Positions 47,289 through 59,700 of a DNA stretch of 64,000 nt are shown piece by piece. The position numbers and the translations under genes are program-made. Source of the DNA: Membranipora membranacea (lineage: Eukaryota > Bryozoa > Gymnolaemata > Cheilostomatida > Membraniporidae). The notes under the pieces were generated by a model, which saw only the letters and a program-made list of their open reading frames with translations, made no database searches and was not told the DNA's origin. The stretch lies in assembly GCA_914767715.1 (NCBI GenBank), contig OU612069.1:17357387-17421386 (forward strand). The letters run 5' to 3'. Position 1 is the stretch's first letter; every line of letters begins with the position of its first letter.

Positions 47289-50200
47289 ATGCAATCGGAA
47301 AAGGAACTGGAACTCAAGAAGCTTATCATTGACGAGGGAGGCCATATCGTAGCTCAAGATGTAAGTTAGTTGTCAATATCCACATTTTTAAACGCTGTGG
47401 CAACAGTAATTTATGGTAACAACCTACTCATTTAAAATGAGGGCATATGAAAATGCTGTGCATGTGGTCTCATCCCATCCATGGAGATTTACCACGTTGA
47501 ATAAAGCTTCTGCCAAGTTGATATTGCATCCTGAAAAGTTGACTGGTCAACAACCTGCAAGAACTCTTGGATCTTCTATTTGTCCATGAGCTGATCATTG
47601 AGATTTATTTTAGGATGACACAAATGAATCAATCATTGTTCAGAATGATGAAACACAAAGGGAGCGGTTGACAGGGGAGACAGTTCTTGATACTGCATCT
47701 TCTGCAACGAGGCCTGAAGTAAGACTTTGCTAAAGCTCACAGCCAAGAGCCCATGCAGCTATCCATCCCAAGGAGGATGGATGAGTATAGCATTTTCTGC
47801 CTGTTTTGCGGACAATTTGGCAGAATTCTTCTTGAATTTCGTCACTGAAATTGAGATTTATCAGCTTTCAAGCCCCCGATGATTTGGAAACCCTGTCACC
47901 CCAAGGTTATCAACGATGCCGATGCTGAATCAAGACACATTTTTATCTTATCATAAGCGGTTTTCAAGATAACCCTCTTTACAGCTCTTTTTCCCTATGC
48001 GACATGGGTTAAAAAGTACCAAACTGGAGTGAGGACAACTCCAATCAGAGGCTCAAATTTGAGCTCTGAAAACTGTCTATTGAGAAGTACATGGATTTAA
48101 TAATGAGTGGTTTTGCAATCTGAAAACAGTACTCTGTTTTAAACTTATTAAGCTATCTCAATTTTATATGTGATTGTTAAGATTATCAATACAAGTTCAC
48201 TTGATATTATGCTCTATCTCGAAACTGATCGAATTATCAGGAAATAGGAAAACAAAGATGATAATAAGGCTAGTTTCTCATCAATTTAGTCTATGTGCTC
48301 AAACAGCTGCAAGAGCAAGTCTTCTGCGTTGCTAACTGTTTCATGTTTGATAATACGATGCCCGAAGATTGCACTTGCAGCCCCTTGAGTGGTTAAACAT
48401 CTAGACTAGCCAATGTGTTGGCTCTGATATGCTGTTGGGAGGGAGAGAGCCAGTGTCAGGTCAGATGGTACTTCCCTGAAAGTACCTATTGATATATGGT
48501 AAATTTGAAAGTAATACAGTTTCACTTTTAATTTCACTTACACTTATAATTACACCAATCAGTTCAGAGCCAATACATTGGCTACCTCTAGACTCCAAAC
48601 ATTTGTCTTATTGTTACTTGTAGAAAGATTCCAAGGAGAAAAAGTCACTATACATAGGTGAGATGATTGGAGGCGGTACATTTGGTTATGTGTATAAAGG
48701 TCGGCTCACTGATGGCAAGAACGAGACGGAACTGTGCATTAAACAGGTATATAATACCCTCCCTGAAGAACATTTATCATCCCCTCTCTTGGTACTGTAA
48801 CAATCGGACTAACTTGGGATGATTGTCCTTCCGCCCTCATATAGTATTACCTAACTCAAGCAGCATATCTCATTTCACGATAGCTTTATGACCAAATTGC
48901 ATCATGACAAATGTTGGTACTTTTTCAATCAGGCAAAGAATGGATGTGTGCTGGCTCTGATAATTGAACATGGGATATTCAATATGCTGGAGAAATCTCC
49001 TCATGACAACATCATTAATCGACTGTTTTTGGCACAGTGGAATGAACTTAGGATTCTTGGATTGGATTTCTTTCCAGGTGTGTAGAACAACTCCAAATGT
49101 AAGCGAATGGGATCTTGATCTAAAAAAGAACATTAGTATGATTTTATGTGCTATTTTAGGGCAGCAAAAAGGGACCTATTGACAGCAAGTCCTGCATTAT
49201 TTGTAATTTGAATAAGGAACATTCACATTTTCCAGTGTGATTAAAGTTATCGTAGCGCTTTTGGGTTCAAGATATTTGCTGGCGTAAAAAAAATTGTGGA
49301 ATCACACACCAGTCATCATAATTTTTGAAAGATTTTCCCCGACTTTAGGAGACCATCATCTGAATTTTGAGCATATCAGACATATTAATTTCTTATAGAA
49401 CGATAGGTCTATGAGGGAAGGTGGTTGATAAAAATTGAGAGTTGAGTGGTTGAGGAAAGTTGTGAAGGATTGTTTTCGAATAAAACTAATAGTTTTAACT
49501 GAGCCCTTACGCTATTTGAAAAGTCGCCACAGTGCTTTCAATTAAACAAAGACCTTCAATGTGCTACCAAATACGGGGAGGCGCCAATAAAAATATAACA
49601 AAGTGAGTGCTGACCAGGTTTTCTATTAAGCTGTGTTTACACATGCGACAAACCGGCTAAATATAACAACTCCGACACAGGTCACCGATTTGACTGACCG
49701 TGTAAACAGTGATTCTGTGTTTAAATCGGTGTTTAAATCTGTATTGTTCAAAATCGTTCACTTGTGACATTGTCACAAGTGAACGATTTTGAACAATACA
49801 GATATTCTGAATCTTACAATTATGAATGCTTCAGCCAATAAAAGCGCAGCTTTTCTCACTAGCCAATCAGAGACAAGTTGGGTTGGAAGTTTGTGTTGAA
49901 ATCGGTTAGGCATGAACAGTGTGTAAATAGCGTATTGTTGACATGTTGACAGACAACGATTATAGAGCAGATTCATAATCTGTGTCGGAGTTGTTATTAT
50001 TAGCCGATTTGTCGGACGGACGTGTAAACGCAGCTTTACTCAGTTCAGGCAAAAAAGTGTTTTATTGTTGTTAACCATCACAGCTTCATTTTCTAGGATA
50101 CACTTTGGCAAATCTTGCTGAGATCTGTTTTGCAATGGGAGTTAAGTCTTTCCCACAAGATGACTTTATTCGTGTTCTACAGCAGCAGAATGATGTTCTT

Positions 50201-53200
50201 AAACACCTCAGGGAGCTAAAGATCCTCCACTGTGATATCAAACCAGAAAACTTGCTTTATAATCCGTAAGTCTTGTCCCCAAGTATACTATTTACACTCC
50301 CCTGGTTCCCAATTCATTGGCAACAAAGCTTATAAGGCATCAGCACAGACTTAAAGGGCAAACAAGGTTTCAAACAAGTTCTCATTGATTGATAGCAGAT
50401 TGCACCTTCTGCATAGGGAAATAGAAAAATTCTTATTCGGATGATTATTCAGTCAGAATTCTTGTGAAACAATTCATCCATCAGGTACTCAAACTTGGAA
50501 CCTCTCCAGCAACTATTTTGAGTTTTGCGCCGCGTCATGCACAAAGCTGATGCTGCCCAGCACATTATTTACTACCCACTAATGCATTGCTGCGAAACCT
50601 TGGTTGCCCTTCAATAATAAACCTATGCGACACCATATACAGCTGAAGTGAGGCACTTAAAGGGCAACCAAGGTTTCACAGCAATGCATTAATGAGTAGT
50701 AAATAATGTGCTGGGCAGCATCAGTTTTGTGCATTACGCGATGCAAAACTCAAAGTAGTTGCTGACTCTAAGCTGGGTAACACTTCGGTTTAGGGGAGGT
50801 TCCAAGACATTGCTGTAATGATGATAGATCACAGGCTAAATAATAACAGGAAACTGCTCTGTGGTAGTTTATTTTAGCTGAGTTTGAGTACTTGATGGAG
50901 GAAATGTTTCACAAGAATTCTGGATGAACCATCATCTGAATTAGATTTTGTCTTTTTCCCTATGCAGTGGATGCATTCTGCTATTAAAGTTATGGTACCA
51001 GCGTTGACCGATTTGGACATTTTATATACCTTTGGAAAGCTGCTGAGCTACTGATTGCTAGCAGCTCATCAAAAACGTGTTTGGATGACGTTGCGTCATT
51101 TTATCGGAGAAATGAGGCCGAAAAGGCTGTTTTTAGCAAAGTTGATGGCTGCGCTACATTGATTGCTAGAAAGTTCAAAACAGGTTACATTCAATTTAGA
51201 GACATAGTTAATCCTAATTTTAGGTTGAATATAATATTTGAGGAGCCCAAAGTGGCTTTTTACGTCTTGTCATAATGCGTGTGGTTTTTAACTTTGATGA
51301 TAAGATGGGAAATTTTAAGCAACAATTTGAGACAGTTGGAATAAAAAAGGGCCAAATTTTTTGCTTTTTTCCACTATATTGCAGTTTAAATGACACACAC
51401 CACAAACTTCAGCAGTATATCAAATGTATCAATATCAGCATAGACCAACAAAGGTAGATACATTTTGCTCCATTTATCAATAACGTCAAACATGCTGCCA
51501 AAAGGTCTAGCACTCAGGCCAGACACTTTTTTTTAAGATTCTCACATATGAAGACACTTTGATTAAGCATAGTGCAAACAAGAAATGCCAACAGAATATG
51601 GCACTATGTATTAGTCTTCCTCGAATTGCGCGCAACAGAATGCTGAAAAACACCTTAAAAAGCCTCTTAAATTGGCTGTGTTGGGCATTCTGTTGCGCGC
51701 AATTCGAGGAAAACTGCTACGTTATGACATATTCTGTTGGCATTTACTGTTTCTGATATGCGTTTTCAAAGCGGCTTCGTATGTGACACTTTTCAAAAAA
51801 AATTTGAATGGTCTGAGTGCTGGTCCTTTTGACAGCGTGTCTGACATGATGGAAAATTGATGCAAAATGTATCTACCTTTGATGGTCTATGCTGATCTTG
51901 ATACATTTGTTATACTGCTGAAATTTGTGGTGTGTGTCATTCAAACAGCTATATAGTGGGAAAAAGCAAATATTTGGCCCTTTTTTATTTGAACTGTCTC
52001 AAATCGTTACTTAAAATTTCGCATTATATCATCAAAGTTAAAAAACCACATACATTATGACGTGACGTAAAAAGCCACTTTGGGCTCATCAATTATTATT
52101 TTCAACCTAAAATTAGGATCGACTATGTCTTTAAGAATGAATGTAACCTGTTTTTGAATTTCTAGCAATCAATGTAGCGCAGCCATCAACTTTGCTAAAA
52201 ACAGCCTTCTCAGCCTCATTTCTCCGATAAAATCACAATCCAATCCAATCACGTTTTTGATGAGCTTGTAGCGAACAGTAGCTCAGCAGCTTTCCAACGG
52301 TATATAAAATGTCCAAATTGTTCAACGCTGTATCATAACCTTGATCAATGCGAAGTTGTATGACACCCTGGTTGCCCTTTAATTGTAGGGCAGCGTAACG
52401 TCATTGGAAGGTGTAGAAGCAACCATTGACCATAATCAAGGCTTTTTGTTCATAAACCAATCAATTTTGATTGGATTTTGAATTTGAAAATTGCTTTACA
52501 ATCAGCAGCATTTTGCTATCAACTTGATGTTGTTTCTTCAAAAAATTGTTTGCCTAAAATAAGTATCAAACTGTTCAGGACAAACTGCTAACTCTAATGT
52601 AATTTTCAAACTCGAAATCCGATCAAAATTGATTGAGTTATTGACAAAAACCTGGATTTTGGTCAGTAAATCAATGATAGCTTCATTGATTCTACACCTT
52701 CCAATGACGCTACGTTGCCCACAATTATCTGCCTCAGTGCTAATGCTCCATATAGTGTCCTGTCTAGGTTTATTATTTAGTCTATGGGCATCAGAAGTAA
52801 GCTTATGGCATCCTAGTTAACTTCCAAAATCTCAGAATGTGGAAGCTGCCATTTTGCAATCTTGTTTGTATAGTTCGCTCTGAGAGTATGCAGTAGCCTA
52901 AGATCATAATATATATTACAGTCTAATGTACATTTGTGCAAAGCCTACATTACAAACACCAATCAAGCATGAAGAATGGAATCCAGTCAGATTGCTTGAA
53001 AGGAAGGACAACAACACACAGTTGTACAACTACATGACATCCTATCCTAACTGCCTATTTAAGAAAAATTTTTATGGCTGTTCTCAGCACACTAGATTCT
53101 GTTAATAGTGAAGTGATTATGGCTGCTTGATGGTAAAAGGTTAAAAGTGGTGTAATTCACTAGATAATCAGTCCCTCATAACTCAATCTGTCTTATTAAG

Positions 53201-56200
53201 TGACATGAAAAACTGCTTCAAAAGTTACCTTTGCCTTTAATGCAGACTTTGAACATGTCACAAAAACTGTTGATCTACTTTGTCTGGCAATGACAATGGC
53301 TGAGGCGGCGGTGAAGGCAGAGGTTTATAGCGGTACTAGACTAACTTGTAACCATTGTACAACAAGACTCTAGCCCGTGAGACCTACTTAGTTATAGATA
53401 CCAATTGTAGGACTCCATATTAAGACTAAGCTTTGTTGACTAAATGCATTGCAAAAACATCAAAAACTCTCAAGCAATCGCAAAGCTTTTTGTCCAACAC
53501 CAACTTTTTCCCTGGTTCTTCTTCACAGGCTTAGACAGATGACGAAACTGGTTGATTTTGGTGCTGCTAAGCTGATGAAGGAGCAGCCATCATTAGAATA
53601 TGATCAGACACCAACCGGAACTTGCCTCTTCATGGCGCCTGAGGTATGAGAATTAACAATAACTTTTCTGCTAATTCTGTTATCTGTTTGTAGCATGTAC
53701 TTTGCAGGGAAAATCTCTCTGTCATCTGGAATAGTCCGGTGGCAGCCCCCTCCAATCTTATCACTTCCATATGCACTTTTGGATGGATAAGGTTTGTCAG
53801 TTTTTTCTGGTACAGTTTTTCACGCAGATCACAATGGTCATATTGTACCTATACACTTAGTTGCACAATCGGCCGATAATAGCCAAAAACATTGTCGATA
53901 AAAGGGAAAGTGATCAAAAAATTATGATGCGGTTTCAAAACATCCAAAGTCAGAGAGAGCTTGTCATAATTAGTGGATATACAACTTTACATGGGTCTGC
54001 TATCATAAAAAGCCGAGATGCGGCCAACAACGGTTGCAATACCCCTTTTTATCACCTGTGTAAAACTATCATTAAAGCAAAACTACTTTTTCAATTATGC
54101 TGCTGCCTAAAAAACAGGCTTCGAATGTTCGTATTGATCTGATTTTCTTATGGTGACTGTGTATTGACCCTCTTAACACATAACACCAGTTTTTAATGCT
54201 CTGAATGTGTCGTTTTTCAAAAAGTGCGCATTTTTAGGTTTCCTTTATAATATCATCAAAATTGTCTCTATAAAGTTATATAGCGTGTAAAGCAAAAGTT
54301 AACTCCTTCAAGTATCATCAACAAGGTGCGTAGTGCTGAAAAAAAGTTTTTGGTCATTGATGGAGTAAATACAAAACCACCATAAAAAATCAGATCGATA
54401 AGAACATTCAAAGTCAGTATTCGAGGTGTCTTCGTAATTGAAAAAGTAGTGTCGCTTCAATGATAGTTATATACCAGTGATATAAGGGGATATTGCAGCC
54501 GTTGTTGGCCACATCTCGGCTATTTACGATAGCGGACCCACGTAAACTTGTAGATCCACTAATTATGACATGTTCTTTCAGATTTTGGAAGTTTTGAAAC
54601 CATATCATCAATTTCTCATCAATCACTTTTCCTTTTGTCGGCAGCGTTTTACACTTTATCACTTTTTATAAGGTTGGTCATTCACTCAATATTTGAGATA
54701 TCATGCTGATATTATATCAAAAAATGACCAAGGTATGTATGAATCTTATTGCAGAGTTTGAGTGGCCCAACTCATAAGGTGAGCACAGGACAGACCTTTG
54801 AAATCTTAAAAAAAACAGCAATTTTGGCCTTTTTTCGGCAGCGTTTTTGGCAATTTGCTGCCTATTGTGCAACTTTGTGTATGGTACATCATCACCATTG
54901 CGACCGCCTCAAAAAACTACCATAGAATCCACTCTTAGAATTTATCCATCCAATTTTGTAAATGAAGTTGCGTTTCTATCCACATTATTGGTAGGCTGCC
55001 ACCACTGGACTAGAAGTATGCTATGAATGCTTCTATTTACTGTATTGATAAATTTTCTTCTTTTTTTCAGGCACTTACCTTCACCCCAAAACCATGCCTT
55101 CAAGGAAATTCCGATATCTACTGTCTAGGAGCAACCATGTACAATCTAGCTGTGCTTTCTCTACCCTGGGCCTTCCTATCTCACACTGATCCTGTTAGTG
55201 CAGACATGGTCATTGAAAGCATTGAGGCAACACGCAACAAAAATAATATGTTCACTGATCTCCAAGATGACCTTCTCATGTATGAATCAGGTCTAGATAA
55301 TTCTTTGATAGAATTGGTATGTGGCATGCTAGAGATTGTTCCAGCCAAGAGGACCGAAAATGAAAGAATTGAGAATGAGCTCAAAAAGATTGGCGAGAAA
55401 GGCATAACTAAAACTACAGGAAAGACTCTCCTATCGATTATTGAGCAGTATAAAGCAGGTATTGTGATGATACATGTGGTATTTAGTACCAAATTGTGGT
55501 CAGGTGATTTGTGCATTCATAGTGTTGTAGGGTGTACATACTACGCTAACATTGCTTTTAGATAAGGAGATAGCATAGTCTCACAATAAAAAACACATTG
55601 TAGCGGCAGCCGTGGTCAAGTCGTTGACATATTTATTGTGTATATCTGAGTAATAATCACAAAAGGTTACAAAATATTTACTGGTTGGTGACAAAAGCAT
55701 TGGTTTATTAATCACTTTCTTAAGAAAATATTCGGCTTTATAGAGTGCAAAATAGACAAACAAGATGAGCTAAAATTAGGCCATGCTGGACGTTACACAT
55801 TGTACAAGAGTTATTCATATTATTACAGGCACAAGGACTGTAACTGACAATGAGGATGATGTTAAGACTAAACCTGGTAGAGATATAGAGATGCCTGAAA
55901 ATGAGTGTGAAGAGGATGATGATAAGGAGGAAGAGAATGAAGTGGATGCACCTCATAATGCTGGTGGTATTGGCGGTAGGTGTATAAACATTAAAACAGT
56001 AATTATTTGTATCACTATTATGTTACCCCTTTGCCCCGATCAATAACTCACAGAAATGAGCATTATGATATAAGCTATTGTAGGTATTTCATTAGAGAGT
56101 TCTGATTGTCATGATATAAGTGTCCGCATGAAAACCATACTGATTAACGATATTGTTGGAAACTTCTATGTACAAAAGTATGTTGTACTGAGTTTATAAC

Positions 56201-58690
56201 TAAAATCCAAATTGGGTGCCCGAGTGTTTTTACTGAAGATTGGAGAGTTAGTGTTTTAAGATTGAAGAAAAGATTAAGTCAGTTTAATTGAAAAATCAAT
56301 GGAGGATTTCCTTAGTTCAAGTATACTGGGATTCAGTCCGGCAATTTGATTTATCTACTCAGGTTGGGTGTGTAGATTACTCCACACAACAACAAAAAAG
56401 TGTCTGATCTGGGATCACAAGGTCCTGAGTTCGAGCCCACACCGGGTGCATTGTTTGTCTAGAAAAAAATGATCACCTTCATATACTATTAAACTCGATG
56501 GCTTAGTTCTTATAGGTATTTATGAACAGCAATTTTTTGTCCAGTACTTGACGAATTTATTCTGAAAATGAGAGTTTAAAAATTTAAGATTGCTCTATTT
56601 TTCTCAGCAGCTTTGACAGCTTTGTGTGCGGGGAGCCCCCAGAATTTTCATTAAATATACTGCCTATACTGAGATTGAGTCCATTTGATGGCTGTGTTAG
56701 GTTTTGGATGCAAAATATTTATAAGCTTGATTTGGAGTTTGATGGGTAAAACCTTGACATTGACTAAATCAACATCTCTTAATCATAACTTATAGCATGA
56801 TATTATGGCATTCAAGTGCTACGTGTCAGTGAGTTTTTAGACCTTTTAATTCAATGGCATCATGTGACCCACTCTGGCCTTTGATCAGTTTCTCATTACC
56901 TTTCTTTTATTGAGATGCACGCAATCTGATCTATTTTGCAGTTGTTTTGGCTAACACGGTGTAAAAAGAATGTGATCAACTACCTTTCAAGTTCATCAAA
57001 AACAACTTGGAGGCAGACAAGTGTTAAGATGCCGAGTATGATGGAACCCACTCCCAAACGTGTTTTAACCATCAACTAATGATAAGTCCATTGCTGTGAT
57101 AGTCGATGTCTCTCTCTCTCTCACAGCTGCACCTGATTCATCTTAGCTCAAGACAATCACTATGCTCATCAAGATTAATCTAATGTTTTTCACTGAGCCT
57201 ATTGGCTTAATTTTTGTGAGACCTCTGTGTTAATAATGTTGTCAGGACCAATTCTACTACTTCTCTCGATATTGAGAAATATTTCTATGCAATATTTCAC
57301 AACAATGCAAACTAATATGCCATCTACTCTAAGTGCCATTTTTATTTTTATATCCTGATAACTTTCCGCCACTCGTCCCCAATCAGTTTGCTGTGTTTTT
57401 TTTTCTTATATGCAGTTCCATGTCATCTGCCCATAGATATAGTTTAGTTTAATGATATTTTCAGTTGATTGCGAGACTTATTTTCCCACTTATATTTTTA
57501 CTGTTTTTAGAAATATGCTGTTCTCAATAAAATTAGACCAAAAAGGTAACCAATACTCCACAACACCTTGATCAAACCAGTGCTCCGACGATTTAGCTTA
57601 CATGATCCATGCTCTCCAAGCTTATAACCGTTTAGTTTCGTTGTTTTGATCCAAATAATTTTTCAAAAGAAATATACAGGTCTCCCCAGCATCAAATGTG
57701 GATGGACGTAGATTGCATAATAAGCCTAGACTGGACACCGTATACATCTAGATTGAGGTACTTAATTGGGGGTGACATTATGACATTGAATTGTCTAGTA
57801 GCAATGATTTTACCATTGATTCAAGGTTCCAAGTCAAGGTTTTTTGTTGAAATCTGGATCTCGGTTACATCAGTATCCAAACAGTACCTCCTGATATGTA
57901 TATATATATGTATACATTTCCATGGCAACAACCATCATCCGAAGATGTTCTCCCTAATTTGCAAAAACCTCAAGGGAATAAAACTCATTTCAATGAAAAC
58001 AAATGGTTTGACAATTTGCCTGCGGCTGTGCTTGCGGCTTGGGTACGTTGCCTTTGGGGCAGTGGCGTATATTAGCACTCACGGCCCACGGGTTTCCGTG
58101 AGTGACTGAATAGCTCAGTGTGTAGAGCGTCTGCTTTATAATCACTGTAAATCAGATTGTTGTGGGTTCGAATCCCATTTAGGTCAGTTTTTTTTCAAAA
58201 TTTTTCCCGTAATCTTCTACTGCTATTGAGTTGTTTTCTGAAAGTACACAGCAGCTCAGTGAGCTATTGAAATACCTCTCTGCTTGCACTATTTTGCTAC
58301 CGATATGCAAAAATTTCCGTGGTGGGAGGGCGCTTAAGCGCCCCTCCCACACCCTCCCCGCCACGCCTACCGCGTGTGGATCGGGCTGCGCCCGATCATT
58401 ATGCTCATCTCTAAAAAGTCAGTGACTGAAAATTTTTAGAATATATGCTTCGGGGTGGTGTATTTGCTATGTGTTTATTGCACTGACCTGATTGGTCGCA
58501 TGGTGGTGATAATTGGTTTTCTTGCCTTGTTGTGGGGTCTATTGTTTGCACTACTGCATTGCCCTTCAGTGTGGATTTGGTTATCTATTGATGAGCATCT
58601 CTCTTCAGTTATACTATAATTGAATTTTCCTTAATTTTACCTGCGATTTATTGAGTCATAGGAGTTGACGAGAGCCTTCTGGATCACTGA
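47289..58690 (+). CDS. non-RD serine/threonine protein kinase
   Basis: Exons in matching phase: 47289-47360, 47614-47718, 48624-48746, 48933-49077, 50097-50265, 53529-53643, 55071-55458 and 55829-55975 (421 codons so far). A terminal exon 58662-58690 (ending GVDESLLDH) fits the phase but is speculative. The first 70 residues are acidic and unstructured. The kinase domain has GGGTFGYVYKG, the ATP lysine in LCIKQ, a helix-C-like IIEHGIFNMLEKSPHDNII, catalytic loop HCDIKPENLL (Cys replaces the Arg of HRD), LVDFGAAKL, GTCLFMAPE and DIYCLG. The catalytic Asp, DFG and Lys are kept, so activity is likely, without the usual activation-loop control of RD kinases. A very acidic tail follows. The segment between LDFFPG and YTLANLAEIC is short, so one exon may be missed. 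Family and substrate are unknown. Introns 2, 4, 5 and 6 are loaded with foldback elements. Confidence 0.8.
47790..48084. mobile_element. foldback MITE family B, fragment
   Basis: Shares AAGCGGTTTTCAAGATAACC and AGTACCAAACTGGAG with the right half of the 6944-7453 element, ending GAAAACTGTC followed by TA. The other arm is missing. Kinase intron 2. Confidence 0.65.
48385..48600. mobile_element. MITE family A, copy 3
   Basis: TAGCCAATGTGTTGGCTCTG at the left is echoed inverted as CAGAGCCAATACATTGGCTA at the right. The centre contains AAGTACCTATTGATATATGG as in copies 1 and 2. Kinase intron 2. Confidence 0.65.
49629..50035. mobile_element. MITE with 3-bp TTA duplication and inner hairpin
   Basis: Inverted ends of about 55 bp (AGCTGTGTTTACAC against GTGTAAACGCAGCT, continuing through AACAACTCCGACACAG) are flanked by TTA at 49626-49628 and 50036-50038. 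Three-base T(T/A)A duplications are usual for PIF/Harbinger. Inside, 49737-49768 and 49772-49803 form a perfect 32-bp hairpin with a 3-nt loop. Kinase intron 4. Confidence 0.75.
50354..50988. repeat. nested inverted repeat
   Basis: TTAAAGGGCAAACAAGG at 50354 and ACCTTGGTTGCCCTT ending at 50611 are inverted ends. The stretch 50517-50610 pairs with 50650-50760, and 50400-50500 pairs with 50890-50985. The layout indicates one foldback element broken or joined by another. Kinase intron 5. Confidence 0.6.
50989..52340. mobile_element. 1.35-kb foldback, arms about 650 bp
   Basis: The sequence from 50989 inward is reverse-complementary to the sequence from 52340 inward, symmetric about 51664. The innermost 25 bp (51619-51643 with 51685-51709, containing AATTGCGCGCAACAG) are perfect around a 41-nt loop, while the outer arms show scattered differences. 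The larger unit may run from TTAA-AGGGCAACC at about 50655 to GGTTGCCCT-TTAA at about 52382, that is, inverted ends with TTAA flanks. Transcription of the kinase gene would put both arms in one RNA. No transposase is recognisable; open frames in the arms look incidental. Confidence 0.85.
52388..52720. mobile_element. MITE with long inverted ends
   Basis: GGGCAGCGTAACGTCATTGG at the left is matched inverted by CCAATGACGCTACGTTGCCC at the right, and the pairing continues inward through GAAGGTGTAGAA and the CAATTTTGATTGGA region. Kinase intron 5, directly beside the large foldback. Confidence 0.75.
53734..55010. mobile_element. 1.28-kb foldback element, TA-flanked
   Basis: Ends GTCCGGTGGCAGCC and GGCTGCCACCACTGGAC are inverted and each is flanked by TA. 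A second pair of inverted blocks (TTGCACAATCGGCCGATAAT near 53862 and its inverse near 54868) and arms of about 300 bp (53880-54155 with 54375-54660) make most of it self-complementary. Kinase intron 6. No intact coding frame. Confidence 0.75.
55976..58059. other. no firmly supported gene
   Basis: Probably the last intron or 3' flank of the kinase gene. It includes a (CT)n tract near 57113 and an isolated B-box-like GAGTTCGAGCCC at about 56429 with no convincing A-box partner. Confidence 0.35.
58060..58420 (+). repeat. hairpin-rich repeat with tRNA-like core, copy 1
   Basis: Runs from CAGTGGCGTATATTAGCAC to CTCTAAAAAGTC and matches 60012-60392. It contains three strong hairpins: ACTCACGG...CCGTGAGT at 58076-58103, GTGGGAGGGCGC-TTAA-GCGCCCCTCCCAC near 58321-58350, and GATCGGGC-TGC-GCCCGATC near 58379-58397. 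The tRNA-like sequence lies between the first two. Confidence 0.85.
58104..58186 (+). tRNA. tRNA-like sequence, possibly intron-containing
   Basis: Acceptor halves GACTGAA/TTAGGTC pair at six of seven positions, counting G-T. The D-arm GCTC...GAGC is intact, the T-arm GTGGG-TTCGAAT-CCCAT has a perfect B box, and a T8 tract follows at 58188. TCTG/CAGA form most of the anticodon stem around a 19-nt loop, which suggests a 7-nt loop plus an intron of about 11-12 nt, with TAT (Ile) the likeliest anticodon. Because it is part of a dispersed repeat and the anticodon arm is poor, it may be a tRNA-derived relic. Confidence 0.35.
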
Positions 58691-59439
58691 CAGAGGTGAG
58701 ATCTTGTATTGCATTATTATTTTCATGTTTATTGATGCTCACAATACTGATATTATTGATGTCAGATTTTTTGTTGTCAATGATTTGATGTCATTATCAT
58801 TGTCATTGTTATTTATGCCATTTATCAGAACTGAACTTATGAAATGGTATTTCTCTTATTTTAGTTTTACAACACATATCGTTATAATATAACACATCAA
58901 ACCGTAACTCAACCCAGAAACCTGGTTCTACACACCCCTATAACACCCACAAAACAATTATTACAATAAACACAGACAATGCAAATTTAAATGTATATAT
59001 GATACTGACATCACGATAGTAAAACACTTAATTTCCCGTTAATGGTACAGAAACAAACATCATCTTCCTTCTGTAGCAATCTGGCGACCGATTTCTTGAA
59101 TAAAGTCAAATCTTAGCAAACATAAAAGTTGTATTATTGATAGTTATTTGGAGTTGTGTTCTTCATCCACATGAAGCCACAACTCCGAGCAAAAGTATCA
59201 TCTATGATTACCACCGCTACTTCAAATGTCAAATATAGTGCAGGATTAATTCCATTACTAAAAAAGGACTCTAGAACCCCAAGATCAAATGCCTCTCCTC
59301 TTTCCCCCGAATATCCAAATGCCATCCTTATTCATTCCCAAACTGTATTCTTTGTCCGACCTCCTCGACTTGTGGGGTGTGGCCATAGAGTATATCTATA
59401 TATTATATACTATGGTGTACAGGAATCCGCGACAACTTA

Positions 59440-59700
59440 GCCAGAGCCAAACTTAGCGCAAGCTCGGGCAAAGTTAGGCTCGGGCTAAATTCGGCTCAGG
59501 CTTAGTTTGGCCCGGGCTAAGTTTGGCTCAGGCTAAGTTTGGCTCGGGCTAAATTTAGCTCGGGCTGAGTTTGGCTGGGGCTAAGTTTGGCTCGGGCCAA
59601 GTTTGGCTCGGGCCAAGTTTGGACGGGGCTAAATTTGGACAGGGCTAAGTTTGGACAGGGCTAAGTTTGGACAGGGCTAAGTTTGGACAAGGCCAAAGTG
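59440..59700. repeat. 16-bp minisatellite in a MITE-like frame
   Basis: About 14 units of CTCGGGCTAAGTTTGG or its ACAGGGCTAAGTTTGG variant. The outer flanks are inverted relatives (GTGTACAGGAATCCGCGA at 59413, TCGCGCTTCCGTGTACAG at 59702), so the array sits inside inverted ends. Related sequence is at 16455-16590. Confidence 0.8.

Noticed and set aside
51081-51275. 64-codon open frame in the large foldback
   Set aside because: It is part of an inverted-repeat arm with no recognisable domain, and the other arm does not preserve it.
56400-56455. tRNA gene or SINE head near GAGTTCGAGCCC
   Set aside because: A B-box-like sequence alone; no A box or stems at the right distance.
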